The notes beneath the pieces are model-generated. The model had not been told where the DNA came from and did no database searches. It was given only the letters and a program-made list of their open reading frames with translations. The translations under genes were made by a program, and so were the position numbers. Below, one piece after another: positions 36,862-46,048 of a stretch of DNA of 64,000 nucleotides. Position 1 is the stretch's first letter; each line of letters opens with the position of its first letter. Source of the stretch: CAVUAF01 sp963739375 (GTDB lineage: Bacteria > Acidobacteriota > Terriglobia > Terriglobales > Acidobacteriaceae); contig CAVUAF010000018.1 of NCBI GenBank assembly GCA_963739375.1, forward strand, positions 421,788-485,787, written 5' to 3'.

Positions 36862-38831
36862 GCGAACCTCATGAATACGAGCAGCCCGATGAGAGCCAGA
36901 AAAACATAGAGCAGGTACACCTGGATATTCCCCGTCTGGAGCCGCCGCAGGCGATGTCCGGTCGACACGATCGCATCCACCGCCGGCCGATAGAGCGACC
37001 TTTCGAACGAAGTTGTGCGCACCGAGCGATACGAGATCGAAGCGGGGAAGTACGGCTGGTCGACCGGAAGGACTTCGACCGCCCGTTCCGGCTGGTACAC
37101 CTGCGCGAAAACCTTGCGGAGCGGCTTCGAGAACGCGGTCGACGTGTACTGCATCCGGCTGTCGAGTCCCGGAAGTCCGCAGGCCCACGTCGGCGTCGTC
37201 CGTACGACGCGACGCCCCGCCGCCACCCCGGCCACGATGGCTGCCAGCGCGCCCGCCACCCACGGCATCACGCGGCCCAGGCTTGCGAGTTCGTCGGGCA
37301 GCGTCGCCCCGCGCACCATTTCCTGTGCGACCAACGCCAGCGGCCGCAGGAGCACTCCGGGAAAAACGCCGATCACGACACAGGCACCCGCCAGCGCGAG
37401 CATGGCCGCACGCATCGCGAGCGGCACATCGCACGCAGCTTCTGCCTCGGCGCTCCTGGGCCGGCCGAGAAAAGCCACGCTGTAGACCTTGGCAAAACAA
37501 GCCGCCGCCAGTCCGCCGATCAGCGCCAGCACGCCGGTCATCAGCGGCAGGACAATCGCTGCCGAACCATTGGTGAGGGTCGCGCCCGCGATGAAGGCGC
37601 GGAACGTCAGCCACTCGCTGATGAAGCCGTTGAACAGCGGCAGCCCGACGATCGAGCAGCACCCCACCAGGAACGCCGTTCCGGTTCCCGGCATGCGGCG
37701 CAGCAAACCGCCGAGTTCTTCGATGTCGAGGGTGTGAGCGGCATCGGAGATCGCGCCCGCCCCAAGGAACAGCAGGCTCTTGAACAGTGCGTGGTTCAGC
37801 GAGTGAAGCAGCGCGGCGCAGAGCGCCAGCGCTGCCCATCCCGGTGCCTGGTGCGCGGCGAAGACCAGCGAAGTGCCCAACCCGAGATAAATGATCCCGA
37901 TATTCTCGACGCTGTGGTAGGCAAGCAGTCGCTTCAGATCGTGCTCGGCGAGCGCATACAGCACGCCCAGCACGCCCGACAGCGCCCCGGCCGCGAGCAC
38001 CAGGTATCCCCACCAACTCGGCCCACCGCCCAGAAAATCGAAGGCGAAACGAACGAAGCCATACACTGCCGTCTTCAACATCAAGCCGGACATCAGCGCC
38101 GACACGGGAGTCGGCGCAATCGGGTGTGCCTTCGGCAACCACAGGTGGAGCGGAATGATGCCGGCCTTGGTCCCAAAACCGACGAAGGCCAGCACAAACA
38201 CGGCCGTGCGCATGCCCGCTGGCATCAGCGCCGCCGCGGCGCGCATGGCAGTGAAATCAAGGCCGGCCGCCTGCGGCAGGAAGAGCATGAAGGCTGCAAT
38301 CACCGCCGCTGCACCGGCATGCATCATCAGCAGATAAATAAAAACGTTGTGCCGGCGCTGCTCGGAGTCGCCGTCGGTCAGGACAAGGCCGGCCGAGACC
38401 AGCGTCATCAACTCCCAGCCGAACAGGAATGCGAAGGCCGTGGAAGCGGTGACCACGACGACCATCGACAATAAAAACCACGGCAGAAGGACCCACAGCC
38501 AGGCTCGGCACAGTCCTGCATAGTGCCGCTCGACGTAGGAAGTCGAAAACAAGACGACGGGCGCCGCCACCGCGCAGATCAGCAAAAGAAAGAATGCGCT
38601 CAGCCGGTCCAGGGCCAGCGCAAACGGGAGCGGCGCGAATCCCGAGAGGTCCACGGCCACGCTGATACCGCGCCACATGCACGCGCCGCCGACCGCCGCA
38701 CCCACCCCGGTAGCCGCCAGCAATATCAGCGACGCAACGACGCGAGCACGTTTCCACCAGCGTGCAACCAGAGTCACTGCTGGAACGCAAAGCAACACCA
38801 CCAGGAACGAATTGAATGCAAATGGAATCAT
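36858..38831 (-). CDS. HyfB/NuoL-like antiporter-type membrane subunit
   Basis: 657 aa, ATG 38831 without an obvious ribosome site. About sixteen membrane helices. Antiporter motifs: FLFGWELMTLVSAGLVLTDG, GIIPLHLWLPKAHPIAPTPV (channel Lys/His) and LLAYHSVENIGIIYLGLG. A C-terminal extension with a soluble loop (~540-620) and a final helix, as in hydrogenase-4 subunit B, completes the chain. It is the first structural gene after the ArsR-like regulator. Confidence 0.9.
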   Translation of the reverse strand: MIPFAFNSFLVVLLCVPAVTLVARWWKRARVVASLILLAATGVGAAVGGACMWRGISVAVDLSGFAPLPFALALDRLSAFFLLLICAVAAPVVLFSTSYVERHYAGLCRAWLWVLLPWFLLSMVVVVTASTAFAFLFGWELMTLVSAGLVLTDGDSEQRRHNVFIYLLMMHAGAAAVIAAFMLFLPQAAGLDFTAMRAAAALMPAGMRTAVFVLAFVGFGTKAGIIPLHLWLPKAHPIAPTPVSALMSGLMLKTAVYGFVRFAFDFLGGGPSWWGYLVLAAGALSGVLGVLYALAEHDLKRLLAYHSVENIGIIYLGLGTSLVFAAHQAPGWAALALCAALLHSLNHALFKSLLFLGAGAISDAAHTLDIEELGGLLRRMPGTGTAFLVGCCSIVGLPLFNGFISEWLTFRAFIAGATLTNGSAAIVLPLMTGVLALIGGLAAACFAKVYSVAFLGRPRSAEAEAACDVPLAMRAAMLALAGACVVIGVFPGVLLRPLALVAQEMVRGATLPDELASLGRVMPWVAGALAAIVAGVAAGRRVVRTTPTWACGLPGLDSRMQYTSTAFSKPLRKVFAQVYQPERAVEVLPVDQPYFPASISYRSVRTTSFERSLYRPAVDAIVSTGHRLRRLQTGNIQVYLLYVFLALIGLLVFMRFA

Positions 38832-38888
38832 TCGGCTGTCGCTTGTTGGCTATTCAGCGGAACTGGTGACGGAGTCGCGAAAGTGGCC

Positions 38889-39233
38889 TCAATTCCCGCC
38901 TGGAGGGGTCAATTGCGCTAGGAGATCCCGGATGTCAATCAGGTGGTTGTTGAAGACCTGCTTGGCCTCGTCCAGCAGGCGGAAGATCGCCGGATCGCGC
39001 ACCGAGTAGAAGACGTTCTGCGCCTCTTTGCGGCCCACGACGATGTTGCTCTTCCGTAAGACGGCCAGTTGCTGCGAAAGCGTGCTTTGCTCTACTTCCA
39101 GCCGCACGCTGAGGTCGTTAACCCCGACCTCCCCACGACGCAGGGCGTCTAAGATCTTGATTCGTAAGGGATGAGCCAGAGTTTTGAAGAACTCAGCTGT
39201 AAATGCGGAGAGTTCAGGCATGTGTACATGCAC
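38889..39233 (-). CDS. ArsR/SmtB-family transcriptional regulator
   Basis: 114 aa from ATG 39233 (a second ATG is four codons on). Winged helix-turn-helix of ArsR type: FFKTLAHPLRIKILDALRRG, recognition helix around LSVRLEVEQSTLSQQLAVL, wing IVVGRKEAQNVFYSV. The metal-binding ELCVCD box of classical ArsR is replaced by GVNDL, and there are no cysteines at all, so arsenic or cadmium sensing through thiols is excluded. It is 57 bases upstream of the HyfB-like gene on the same strand, so it probably controls itself and the Ehr operon. Confidence 0.85.
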   Translation of the reverse strand: MHVHMPELSAFTAEFFKTLAHPLRIKILDALRRGEVGVNDLSVRLEVEQSTLSQQLAVLRKSNIVVGRKEAQNVFYSVRDPAIFRLLDEAKQVFNNHLIDIRDLLAQLTPPGGN

Positions 39234-39238
39234 ATCTT

Positions 39239-39254
39239 TGCATATTTGAATGCA
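39239..39254 (-). promoter_or_regulatory. Palindrome TGCAT-N6-ATGCA before the ArsR-like gene (putative autoregulatory operator)
   Basis: TGCATATTTGAATGCA lies 5 bases upstream of the start codon, flanked by a wider CATCTTT/AAAGATG inverted pair (39233-39266). AT-rich imperfect palindromes at this place are typical for ArsR-family repressors. Binding is inferred. Confidence 0.5.
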
Positions 39255-39438
39255 CGAGTAAAGATGAATCTGGGACCCAGCGTACCCCCGAACGGCTCAT
39301 CTGAGCGTTCCAGTTCGTACGGCTTGGGACAGCGAACATCGGCCAGAAGCACCTGGACGCCGACCACTCGTCCACAATTCGGCCAACCATCTCGAGTGAG
39401 ACTGCGCTGCGGCAATTACCCCGTGAAGAGGTGGCGGC

Positions 39439-42018
39439 TTATTTATTCCCCGCCGGCGCGGGGCGGTCGGGTTCAGCGGACCAATTGAGAATCACATTGA
39501 GCTGGCGCGGCACCGAACCCGGATCGCGCTGAATCATCAGGAATCGCTTGCCGTCCGGCGAGACACTGTAGCTGTGGAACCGGTGGTTGAAGAGAAAGTT
39601 CGACCGGTCAAACAGCCGGCGGGGAGCGCCGAAGGACCCATCCGGCCGCATCGCCACAGCCACCACCGCGTCCCCAGTTACGTAGAACAACTCCTTGCCG
39701 TCGCGCGACCACACGGGCAGGATTCCGCCTCCCGTCGAGACTGGGATTCTGTTCCCTCCGCCGGGGTACGCCTGCACGTAGATTTCGCTGCGCCCGGACT
39801 CGTCCGACGCGTACGCGACCCAGCGCGGCCCGCCCTCCGGGCCCGGCGAGAATTGGCCCTGCGTTTCGTTGAATGGGGTGACCCGCAATGGCGAGGTCTT
39901 TCCATCCGGCGACAGAATCCAAAGGTCCCGGCCGGTCTTGGGATGGATTTCAACGTAAAGCAGGGTCCCGTCGGCCAAAATCGAGAGCGGGAACTGGTCG
40001 TAGGGTCGTTTGAGCAGCGCTTCCGCCGGCCGCGATCCGTCGGCGGGTTGTGCGTAGATGTCCCAATCGCCTCCGCGATTCGAAGCGAAAATGATCCGCG
40101 TGCCGTCACGACTCCACAGCGGAAGAAGATTGCTGCCGTTCCCCGACGTCAGACGGCTGCGCGTCCCGCGTTGCAAATCATGAATCCAAAGATCGAGACC
40201 GTGCCTGACGACTGCCTTTACCCCGTCCGGCGAAAGGCTTGCCTCCCGATACACATCCTGGTCCCTGCCCAGCGATTCGATCTTTCCCTCCCGGTCGACC
40301 CACGCCAGCGATGTTTTTGCCGGGTTGCCGGTCGCGTAGACTGCGGTGCCGGCATTCGAGACAGCCAGCCAGCCCAGGCTCTCGGTTTCCACCTCGTAGT
40401 ACACGTTGGCCAGGACCGAAGTATCGGCGCTCGTTCGCCCGGGGTGCGCGGCGTCGAACGGCGCAGCTCTGATGCCGGCGGCCTGGTCGACCAGCAAGAT
40501 GCGGCCCGTGGAACCGCCTGTCGCTTCGAAAGTCCCTACGGCAAACCCCGCCTCGGGCAGGACCGCCTCCCATCGGCCTGAATCCAGCGAGAGCACCGCG
40601 CCGCCTTGCGTTTGTCCCCAAATCGTGAAAAGAATGCTTCGTCCTCCGGGAAGCGCTTGCGGAAACACGTGAGCGTACCCCTGGGCCGCGCCGTCGGGCT
40701 TGGTCAGAGATTCGGGCGTTCCGCCGCTGGCAGGAATCCGCAAGAGTCCGGACTCGAGCGACGCCGCGTAGATGATCGTGTTGTCCTCGTTCCACGTTCC
40801 CCCGAAGGGATAGGCGGCTTCGGCTAGCCGGATGGGAGCACCCCCAGTGACCTCCGCTTTTTGGAGCTGCCCCTGGGCGAAGAACGCCACCCATTTCCCA
40901 TCCGGCGAAAAGAACGGTTGCTTGGCGCCGCTCGAACCAGCCAGCGCGCGAGCCTCAAAGGAGTTGAGATCGCGCAAATAGAGCTGCGAATCATCCGTCC
41001 CTTGTTGCGTGACGTAGGCCACGGTGCGGCCGTCGCGCGTAATGGCCGGATAACTGATGATTTCCTGACCTGGCGGAAGCGGGATCGTCAGGCGGGTCGC
41101 AGTCTTCTGAACGGCCGTGGGCCGGCTCCACAGCGCAAATACCAATGACGCAGCGGTTGCGACGGCGAACAGCGCGGCAACGGTCCACGCCAGCCTGCCG
41201 CGGCTTGTCGTCGCCGCGGGCCCGACATCTTCGAGGAGCGGAATGGCGTCGCCGATATCACGCAGCCGTTTCTTCGGATCTTTCTCCAGACACCGCCGCA
41301 GCAGACGCCGCGTCCTCTCCGGCGCCCGTGTCAGGTCAGGTTCTTCCCTCAGAATCGCCGCCAGCGAATCCGAGACCGTCGCGCCGTCGAACAGCCGCTT
41401 CCCGGTCACCATTTCGTACAAGACAACGCCGAAAGCCCAGATGTCCGCCCGCTTGTCGACCGCCTGCCCGCGTGCTTGTTCGGGGCTCATGTAGCCGGCG
41501 GTCCCGAGAATCATGCCGGCTTGCGTCCGCGGCATCAGGGTCGGTGAATCGAGTGTCACTTCCTGCGCTTCGCCCGCTGTCGCCAGGCCGAAGTCGAGGA
41601 CCTTCACCGAACCATCCGGCCGGATCTTGATATTCGCGGGCTTCAGATCGCGGTGCACGATGCCGTTCTCATGGGCCGCTTCCAATGCCTCGGCAATCTG
41701 CTTCGCAACCCCGAGCGCTTCTTCGGGAGGAATCGGACCCTGCTGGATTCGGTCGGCCAGCGTGGGTCCCTCGATCAACTCCATCACCAGGTAATTCGGC
41801 CCGACATCGAACAGAGTGCAGATATTGGAATGGTTCAGAGCAGCAATGGCGCGGGCTTCGCGTTCAAAGCGGTCCGTGAACTGCTGGGCGGAGATCTTGA
41901 TCGCAACGTCCCGACCCAGCCGTGGATCGCGCGCCTTCCACACCTCGCCCATCCCGCCCGCGCCCAGCGGCGACACGACCTCATAAGGACCTAAACGGGT
42001 TCCGGCAGAAAGAGCCAT
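39439..42018 (-). CDS. Ser/Thr protein kinase with C-terminal WD40-like beta-propeller
   Basis: 859 aa from ATG 42018; the frame is open 18 codons further up. Kinase domain ~10-270: glycine loop LGAGGMGEVWKARD, VAIKI lysine, HRDLKPANIKI catalytic loop, DFGLAT, and AGYMSPEQARGQAVDKRADI. One membrane span at ~290-310 (AWTVAALFAVATAASLVFAL). The outer ~540 residues are PD40/TolB-like propeller repeats (FFSPDGKWVAFFAQG, LWSRDGTRIIFASNRGGDW, SPDGKRFLMIQ). This design is abundant in Acidobacteriota; the propeller is thought to sense or bind extracytoplasmic ligands. Stand-alone gene. Confidence 0.9.
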   Translation of the reverse strand: MALSAGTRLGPYEVVSPLGAGGMGEVWKARDPRLGRDVAIKISAQQFTDRFEREARAIAALNHSNICTLFDVGPNYLVMELIEGPTLADRIQQGPIPPEEALGVAKQIAEALEAAHENGIVHRDLKPANIKIRPDGSVKVLDFGLATAGEAQEVTLDSPTLMPRTQAGMILGTAGYMSPEQARGQAVDKRADIWAFGVVLYEMVTGKRLFDGATVSDSLAAILREEPDLTRAPERTRRLLRRCLEKDPKKRLRDIGDAIPLLEDVGPAATTSRGRLAWTVAALFAVATAASLVFALWSRPTAVQKTATRLTIPLPPGQEIISYPAITRDGRTVAYVTQQGTDDSQLYLRDLNSFEARALAGSSGAKQPFFSPDGKWVAFFAQGQLQKAEVTGGAPIRLAEAAYPFGGTWNEDNTIIYAASLESGLLRIPASGGTPESLTKPDGAAQGYAHVFPQALPGGRSILFTIWGQTQGGAVLSLDSGRWEAVLPEAGFAVGTFEATGGSTGRILLVDQAAGIRAAPFDAAHPGRTSADTSVLANVYYEVETESLGWLAVSNAGTAVYATGNPAKTSLAWVDREGKIESLGRDQDVYREASLSPDGVKAVVRHGLDLWIHDLQRGTRSRLTSGNGSNLLPLWSRDGTRIIFASNRGGDWDIYAQPADGSRPAEALLKRPYDQFPLSILADGTLLYVEIHPKTGRDLWILSPDGKTSPLRVTPFNETQGQFSPGPEGGPRWVAYASDESGRSEIYVQAYPGGGNRIPVSTGGGILPVWSRDGKELFYVTGDAVVAVAMRPDGSFGAPRRLFDRSNFLFNHRFHSYSVSPDGKRFLMIQRDPGSVPRQLNVILNWSAEPDRPAPAGNK

Positions 42019-43098
42019 CCCTTCACCCCTGAAAGGTGCGCGCATTCTAGCGTGAACGGCCTGATCCACCAAAGTCGGAACGAGCTAACCGGCTACCAAT
42101 GCCGGCCCCGCTCGACAGTTCTCGCAGTCACTTGGACGTATAACGGGCAAACCGGAAACTGGCTGTCACTTTCCGAAATAACTTCAAGGTTCAATCAGAT
42201 CCAACAGGATTCAACACGTCGAGCACGGCCTACCGGTCGACTGTGGCTGTTTTTGTGACAGCTGATTGCACGTAGTTCGCGCCCCAGGCCCGACCGCTCA
42301 CGCAAATTACGCCGGAATTTGAGCACTTGTGTGACACGGGGGCGCTAGACCCCCTGGGCCCATGCCAGGTGGCCTACTTTTGGGCGCCCTCGCTGGTTGG
42401 AAACGGTTGAAAAGATTGGTCGGGGAGAGAGGATTTGAAACTCTTGCCCCCGCCACAAACCCCGTTGATTCGGCTGTCCTTACCCGTTCCAAGAGGGCTA
42501 AGCGAGGCGAATGAAGGGCGATTTTGTGTCCAAGTTGCGTCCAACTCCCAGTCAGGGAACCTCTGCCGCTCGATGGCAATTGCCATCGCTGCCTGCGCAC
42601 TGCACTGGCCCTCTCTCTGGGTGTCGCACATCGTTGGCCGCCATCACTCTTACGTTCGCAGGAGATCCCACGTCCACACCCGAGCCGAGCGGCCTTCAAC
42701 CATCAACCGATACGACCACCTGCGTGCGTTAGTACGAAAGCGCGACCTTCAAAGCCATTTCAGCAGCGCGATCACCGATTGCGTGAAATCCGAGCTGAAA
42801 TCCGGCTGCAACTCGCTCCTCTGTCATCCTGTCTAATGTTCCCTGGTCATACCGCAGAACTCCGGCATTTCCAGGATCATCGGTGTAAGGCTGCAGTAAT
42901 GCTGCTGTTCGTGACCCCAGGAATACTAACTTCGGACGTGGGAAATCCCGAAAAATGATTGAACCTTCGGAATATTGCGTTTGGAACCATCGGCCTTGAC
43001 GCCGTCAGCAGCAGTGCCAGTCGTGCTGCGGCCAAAGCCACGGACGATCCGGGGCTAATCTGCATCGCGGGCAGCCGACGCGACGCGAACTGCCCGGT
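42019..43098. other. Gene-poor region of about 1.1 kb
   Basis: No reading frame here has a recognisable product or good ribosome site. It contains a GGGGG/CCCCC hairpin (42338-42354), the tRNA-Pro-like 3' end described separately, and a gradual fall in GC content toward the block that begins at 43.1 kb. It has the look of decayed DNA at an island boundary. Confidence 0.5.
42417..42455 (-). other. tRNA-Pro-like 3' end (possible attachment-site remnant)
   Basis: On the minus strand the sequence ends CTCCCCGACCA with an encoded CCA tail, preceded by a T-arm-like AGAGT-TTCAAAT-CCTCT whose last stem pair is mismatched (the normal G53 is T). The matching 5' acceptor strand (CGGGGAG) is not found 70-95 bases upstream, so there is no complete tRNA. 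Integrases often recombine at tRNA 3' ends, leaving such copies; no integrase gene is recognisable here. Confidence 0.4.
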
Positions 43099-43330
43099 TC
43101 ACTTTTGCACTTGCGACAAGGGTGGTCCAGTCAAGTCATCTTTAACAACGGTACCGTTCCTCATTACGAATCATACGTTTTCCAGCGTACGGATCTTCTC
43201 GAGCGGATTCCCGCTCACTGCCACGATGTCTGCCTTCCTACCGACTTCGATAGTGCCGAGCTCGTTCTGCAAGCGACAAGGACCAGCCTCTTCATGGAAG
43301 AGCTCTGTTGTGAGGGTTCCGCGTTCCGCC
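43099..43330 (-). pseudogene. Amidohydrolase 3' remnant
   Basis: Minus-strand reading gives the typical C-terminus of metal-dependent amidohydrolases: LQNELGTIEVGRKADIVAV, SGNPLEKIRTLENV, then an in-frame TGA (43171-43173), then FVMRNGTVVKDDLT to a second stop at 43099-43101. The N-terminal catalytic part is missing, and the homologous region begins inside the 3' end of the M28 peptidase gene in another frame. It is therefore a truncated, nonsense-mutated relic. It is related in type to the amidohydrolase domain at 50667. Confidence 0.7.
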
Positions 43331-44830
43331 AGCATCTTCCTGTACCCCGTTGAGGTGCGCACTCGCGGGCGCCTCGCCGAGCCTGGTTGGCATGTCTGCG
43401 ACTACGTAAGCAAGAACTGCCACAGCGGCAACTGCGTGCGCCATATCGAGGGGATTGATTTTGTCGACAGTATCCGCCGGCGAGTGATGGATCGTGAAGT
43501 ACTTCGAAAGATCTCCGACGACGGCTAGGGACGGCAGGTGGCCCTGCTCGACACTGGGCCCGATGTCGACCGCCCCACTGACGCGTTGTCCGCGGTTCAC
43601 CTGACTCATGTCGATGCGCTGCAAAAGCGACGCAATTTCCGTAACCGTGGCACTTGCTGCGTCATTTCCGGCAAACATGAGTTTGAGCGGCGGAAACACT
43701 CCGGTATCGGATTCCGCCATGAGAACGTGCTTGCCCAGTTCCTCTTTGTGCCGGTCCCGGTAGCTAAGTCCGCCGCTCAACCGGGTTTCTTCGTCTGCAA
43801 ACAGTACGACGCGGATAGTCCGCGCTGGACGCAGGTCCAGCTTGCGCATGATCCGTAACGCCTCCCACATAATGAGGCAACCGACTCCGTCGTCGGAGGA
43901 TCCCGTACCTACGTCCCAGGAATCGAAATGCGCGCCCAGCACCACAACTTCATCCGGCTTTTCGCGGCCACGGATCTCCGCTACCACGTTGCTGGAATCC
44001 GCATCGGGCAAGGTACGTGCTTCCATATGGAGACGAATCCGTGTTGCGGAACCGCGGTCCTGCATTCGCTGCAGGGCCTCGGCGTCTTCAGAGGTGATTG
44101 CCGCTGCAGGGATCCTGGCAGTGGAATCCTCGTACTGCAATATGCCGGTATGCAGTGTCTGAAAACCGGACGGACCGATGGACCGCACTAGTACCGCGGA
44201 AGCTCCGTACTTGGCAGCCCGTGACGCGCCTCTAGTCCGATAACCCACCGTTTCGCTGTAGGTAGTAAAGGGGATGTTGTAAACCACAATCCGCTCACGG
44301 GCCAGTTCTTTCTTCGCATCGAGTTCGTCAAAGCTGTGCACCACGAGGATCTCCGCCTCGACTCCTGTGGGCGGCGTTCCAACGCTTCCGCCCAGACCGA
44401 GTATCGGCAGGCGGCGATGCACTGGGCTGACCATCTCGGCTGACTCGTCTCCTCGAACCCACTTCGATACCTTCACCGGTTCACTATGAACGTTATCCAG
44501 GCCATCACGTTTCATTTCCTGCAACGCCCAGAGGATTGCCTGTTCCAACTGAGGAGAACCGGCCGGCCTGGGACCGATGTTGTCCCCGAGATCGGCCAAT
44601 CGCTGCCAGCCCGTGCGGTCGGTCAGGGCTTCGGTAATCATTCGCTCCGCCTGCTTGCGGTATCCCTCCGCCCATCCAGCCTTATCCGAAGAGGTCCGGG
44701 AGTCTTGGCCGCTGGATACCGTTGCAACTATCGTCATGGCGCCAATCACTGCGATTCTCAGCCAGCGATGCGTTGGCACCAAGAATTGGGAAGCTCGGTC
44801 TGACTCAGTTATCTTGCTGCGCTGTGTCAC
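43292..44830 (-). CDS. M28-family metallopeptidase with PA-like insertion (carboxypeptidase Q-like)
   Basis: 512 aa from GTG 44830, preceded by GGAGGG. Signal peptide or anchor ~24-42 (IAVIGAMTIVATVSSGQ). The PA-like insertion includes ILVVHSFDELDAKKELARERIVVYN. Zinc-site motifs of M28: VVLGAHFDSWDVGTGSSDDG (His, bridging Asp), LFADEETRLSGG (catalytic and ligand Glu), MAESDTGVF (Asp) and HHSPADTVDKI (His). It probably cleaves small peptides in the periplasm. The last ~25 residues (LGEAPASAHLNGVQEDAG onward) run into the amidohydrolase relic, so the natural C-terminus may have been altered by that junction. Confidence 0.87.
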   Translation of the reverse strand: MTQRSKITESDRASQFLVPTHRWLRIAVIGAMTIVATVSSGQDSRTSSDKAGWAEGYRKQAERMITEALTDRTGWQRLADLGDNIGPRPAGSPQLEQAILWALQEMKRDGLDNVHSEPVKVSKWVRGDESAEMVSPVHRRLPILGLGGSVGTPPTGVEAEILVVHSFDELDAKKELARERIVVYNIPFTTYSETVGYRTRGASRAAKYGASAVLVRSIGPSGFQTLHTGILQYEDSTARIPAAAITSEDAEALQRMQDRGSATRIRLHMEARTLPDADSSNVVAEIRGREKPDEVVVLGAHFDSWDVGTGSSDDGVGCLIMWEALRIMRKLDLRPARTIRVVLFADEETRLSGGLSYRDRHKEELGKHVLMAESDTGVFPPLKLMFAGNDAASATVTEIASLLQRIDMSQVNRGQRVSGAVDIGPSVEQGHLPSLAVVGDLSKYFTIHHSPADTVDKINPLDMAHAVAAVAVLAYVVADMPTRLGEAPASAHLNGVQEDAGGTRNPHNRALP

Positions 44831-44868
44831 AATTCCCTCCGAAATATGTTAGTTCGATCAATCCGCAG

Positions 44869-46017
44869 TCAGCACTCGGCGATCACTTCCAGCAGCCGGT
44901 CAATGTCCTGCGTTGTGTTGTAAAAGTGCGGCGACACTCTAATGCGTCCACCGCGTAAAGAAACGATGACGTTGCGGGCAAGGCAGCGGCGAACGAGCGC
45001 GCTATCGCCCTCTGGGGTGCCTGTCGTAAAACTCAGGATCGCCGACCGGTGTTGCCGGATCAGAGAGGACGTAACCGCCATTCTGGCCTTGGTGAGACGG
45101 TCGACTAGGTAGTCGGTTAAGGAAAGTGTGCGGGCCTGGATAGCTGCCGGGCCGACATCGAGTAACAACTCCAGTGACGCTTTCAGAGCAATCAGCGCAG
45201 CTTCGCACGGCGAGCCAACGAGGTAACGCATCGCGCCATCGTGCAGCTTCAAAGCGGGGCGCTCAAAGACGGAAGTGCTGACGCTCAGATAACCTATGCG
45301 GTCGGGCCATATCCTGTCGATGGTATCGTTGGCCACATAAAGCAGGGCGGTACCTGTGATGCCCAACAACCACTTGAGAGTGCCTGCTACGAGCACGTCT
45401 ATGTTCATCGCCTTTACGTCGACGACGCAGCAAGGGAGACTTTGGATAGCGTCAACGATCAAGAGCACTTGCTTCCCCCTGCAGTACTTACCGAGCGAGT
45501 GCAGGTCGCAGCGAAATCCCGTAATCCAGTCGACGTGACTCACCAGCACGGCGCGCGTTCTTGAATCCATGCAGCGAAGAAAAGCTGCGACGTCGTCTTC
45601 CTCGTTCTGCGGGACAGCGATGCGAACCTCAACACCCCGTCTCGCAAGATTCATCGCCGCATATTGAATAGTCGGGAATTCATTCTCTCGAATCACCAGG
45701 TTATCTCCGCTCTGCCAGCCGATGCCGTTTGCGATAAGTCCTAGACCGTCACCGGTAGATGGAACAAACCCGATTTCCGCAGGATTGCAGCCAAGTAGAC
45801 GCGCAGCATCGCGTCGCAAAGGGCCGATGTCATAGTCGGGTGTTCCAGCCTGGTACAAGGCGTTTGGACGCCTTCGCACTGCGATATAGCCTTCGAGAGC
45901 GGCCGCGGTCCTCCTCGGCAGAGGCGTGGATGCGGCATTGTTAAGATATGCGCACTCTTTTGTGACAGGAAACTCCGCTTCGCGGATGTGCTCAATATCT
46001 GTTTCGGAAAGCCCCAT
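44869..46017 (-). CDS. Class V aminotransferase-fold PLP enzyme (isopenicillin-N-epimerase/cysteine-desulfurase-like)
   Basis: 382 aa, ATG 46017 behind AAGGAGAG. Fold type I class V features: YLNNAASTPLPRRTA at the start, GFVPSTGDGLGLIANGI, VDAIQSLPCCVVDV (Asp that pairs with the PLP nitrogen) and VAGTLKWLLGITGTALLYV with the PLP lysine Lys215. No signal peptide. Relatives act as epimerases, lyases or desulfurases on amino acids. The substrate is unknown; the neighbouring peptidase and amino-acid symporter suggest it processes imported amino acids. Confidence 0.85.
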   Translation of the reverse strand: MGLSETDIEHIREAEFPVTKECAYLNNAASTPLPRRTAAALEGYIAVRRRPNALYQAGTPDYDIGPLRRDAARLLGCNPAEIGFVPSTGDGLGLIANGIGWQSGDNLVIRENEFPTIQYAAMNLARRGVEVRIAVPQNEEDDVAAFLRCMDSRTRAVLVSHVDWITGFRCDLHSLGKYCRGKQVLLIVDAIQSLPCCVVDVKAMNIDVLVAGTLKWLLGITGTALLYVANDTIDRIWPDRIGYLSVSTSVFERPALKLHDGAMRYLVGSPCEAALIALKASLELLLDVGPAAIQARTLSLTDYLVDRLTKARMAVTSSLIRQHRSAILSFTTGTPEGDSALVRRCLARNVIVSLRGGRIRVSPHFYNTTQDIDRLLEVIAEC

Positions 46018-46048
46018 TTACGCTCTCCTTTTTCACAGTGGGCCTCTC

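Noticed and set aside
35923..38142. A 739-codon minus-strand frame including the HyfC-like gene
   Set aside because: Only the last 312 codons (from 36861) are HyfC-like; the upstream part is an unrelated frame inside the HyfB-like gene.
31534..38831. A functional group 4 NiFe hydrogenase
   Set aside because: All four NiFe cysteine ligands of the large subunit are replaced.
42417..42510. A complete tRNA-Pro gene
   Set aside because: Only the 3' acceptor/CCA end and a mismatched T-arm can be found; no matching 5' acceptor strand, D-arm or anticodon arm at the right distance.
42307..42836. Possible integrase remnants on either strand
   Set aside because: No tyrosine-recombinase box (R...HxxR...Y) or serine-recombinase motif in any frame.
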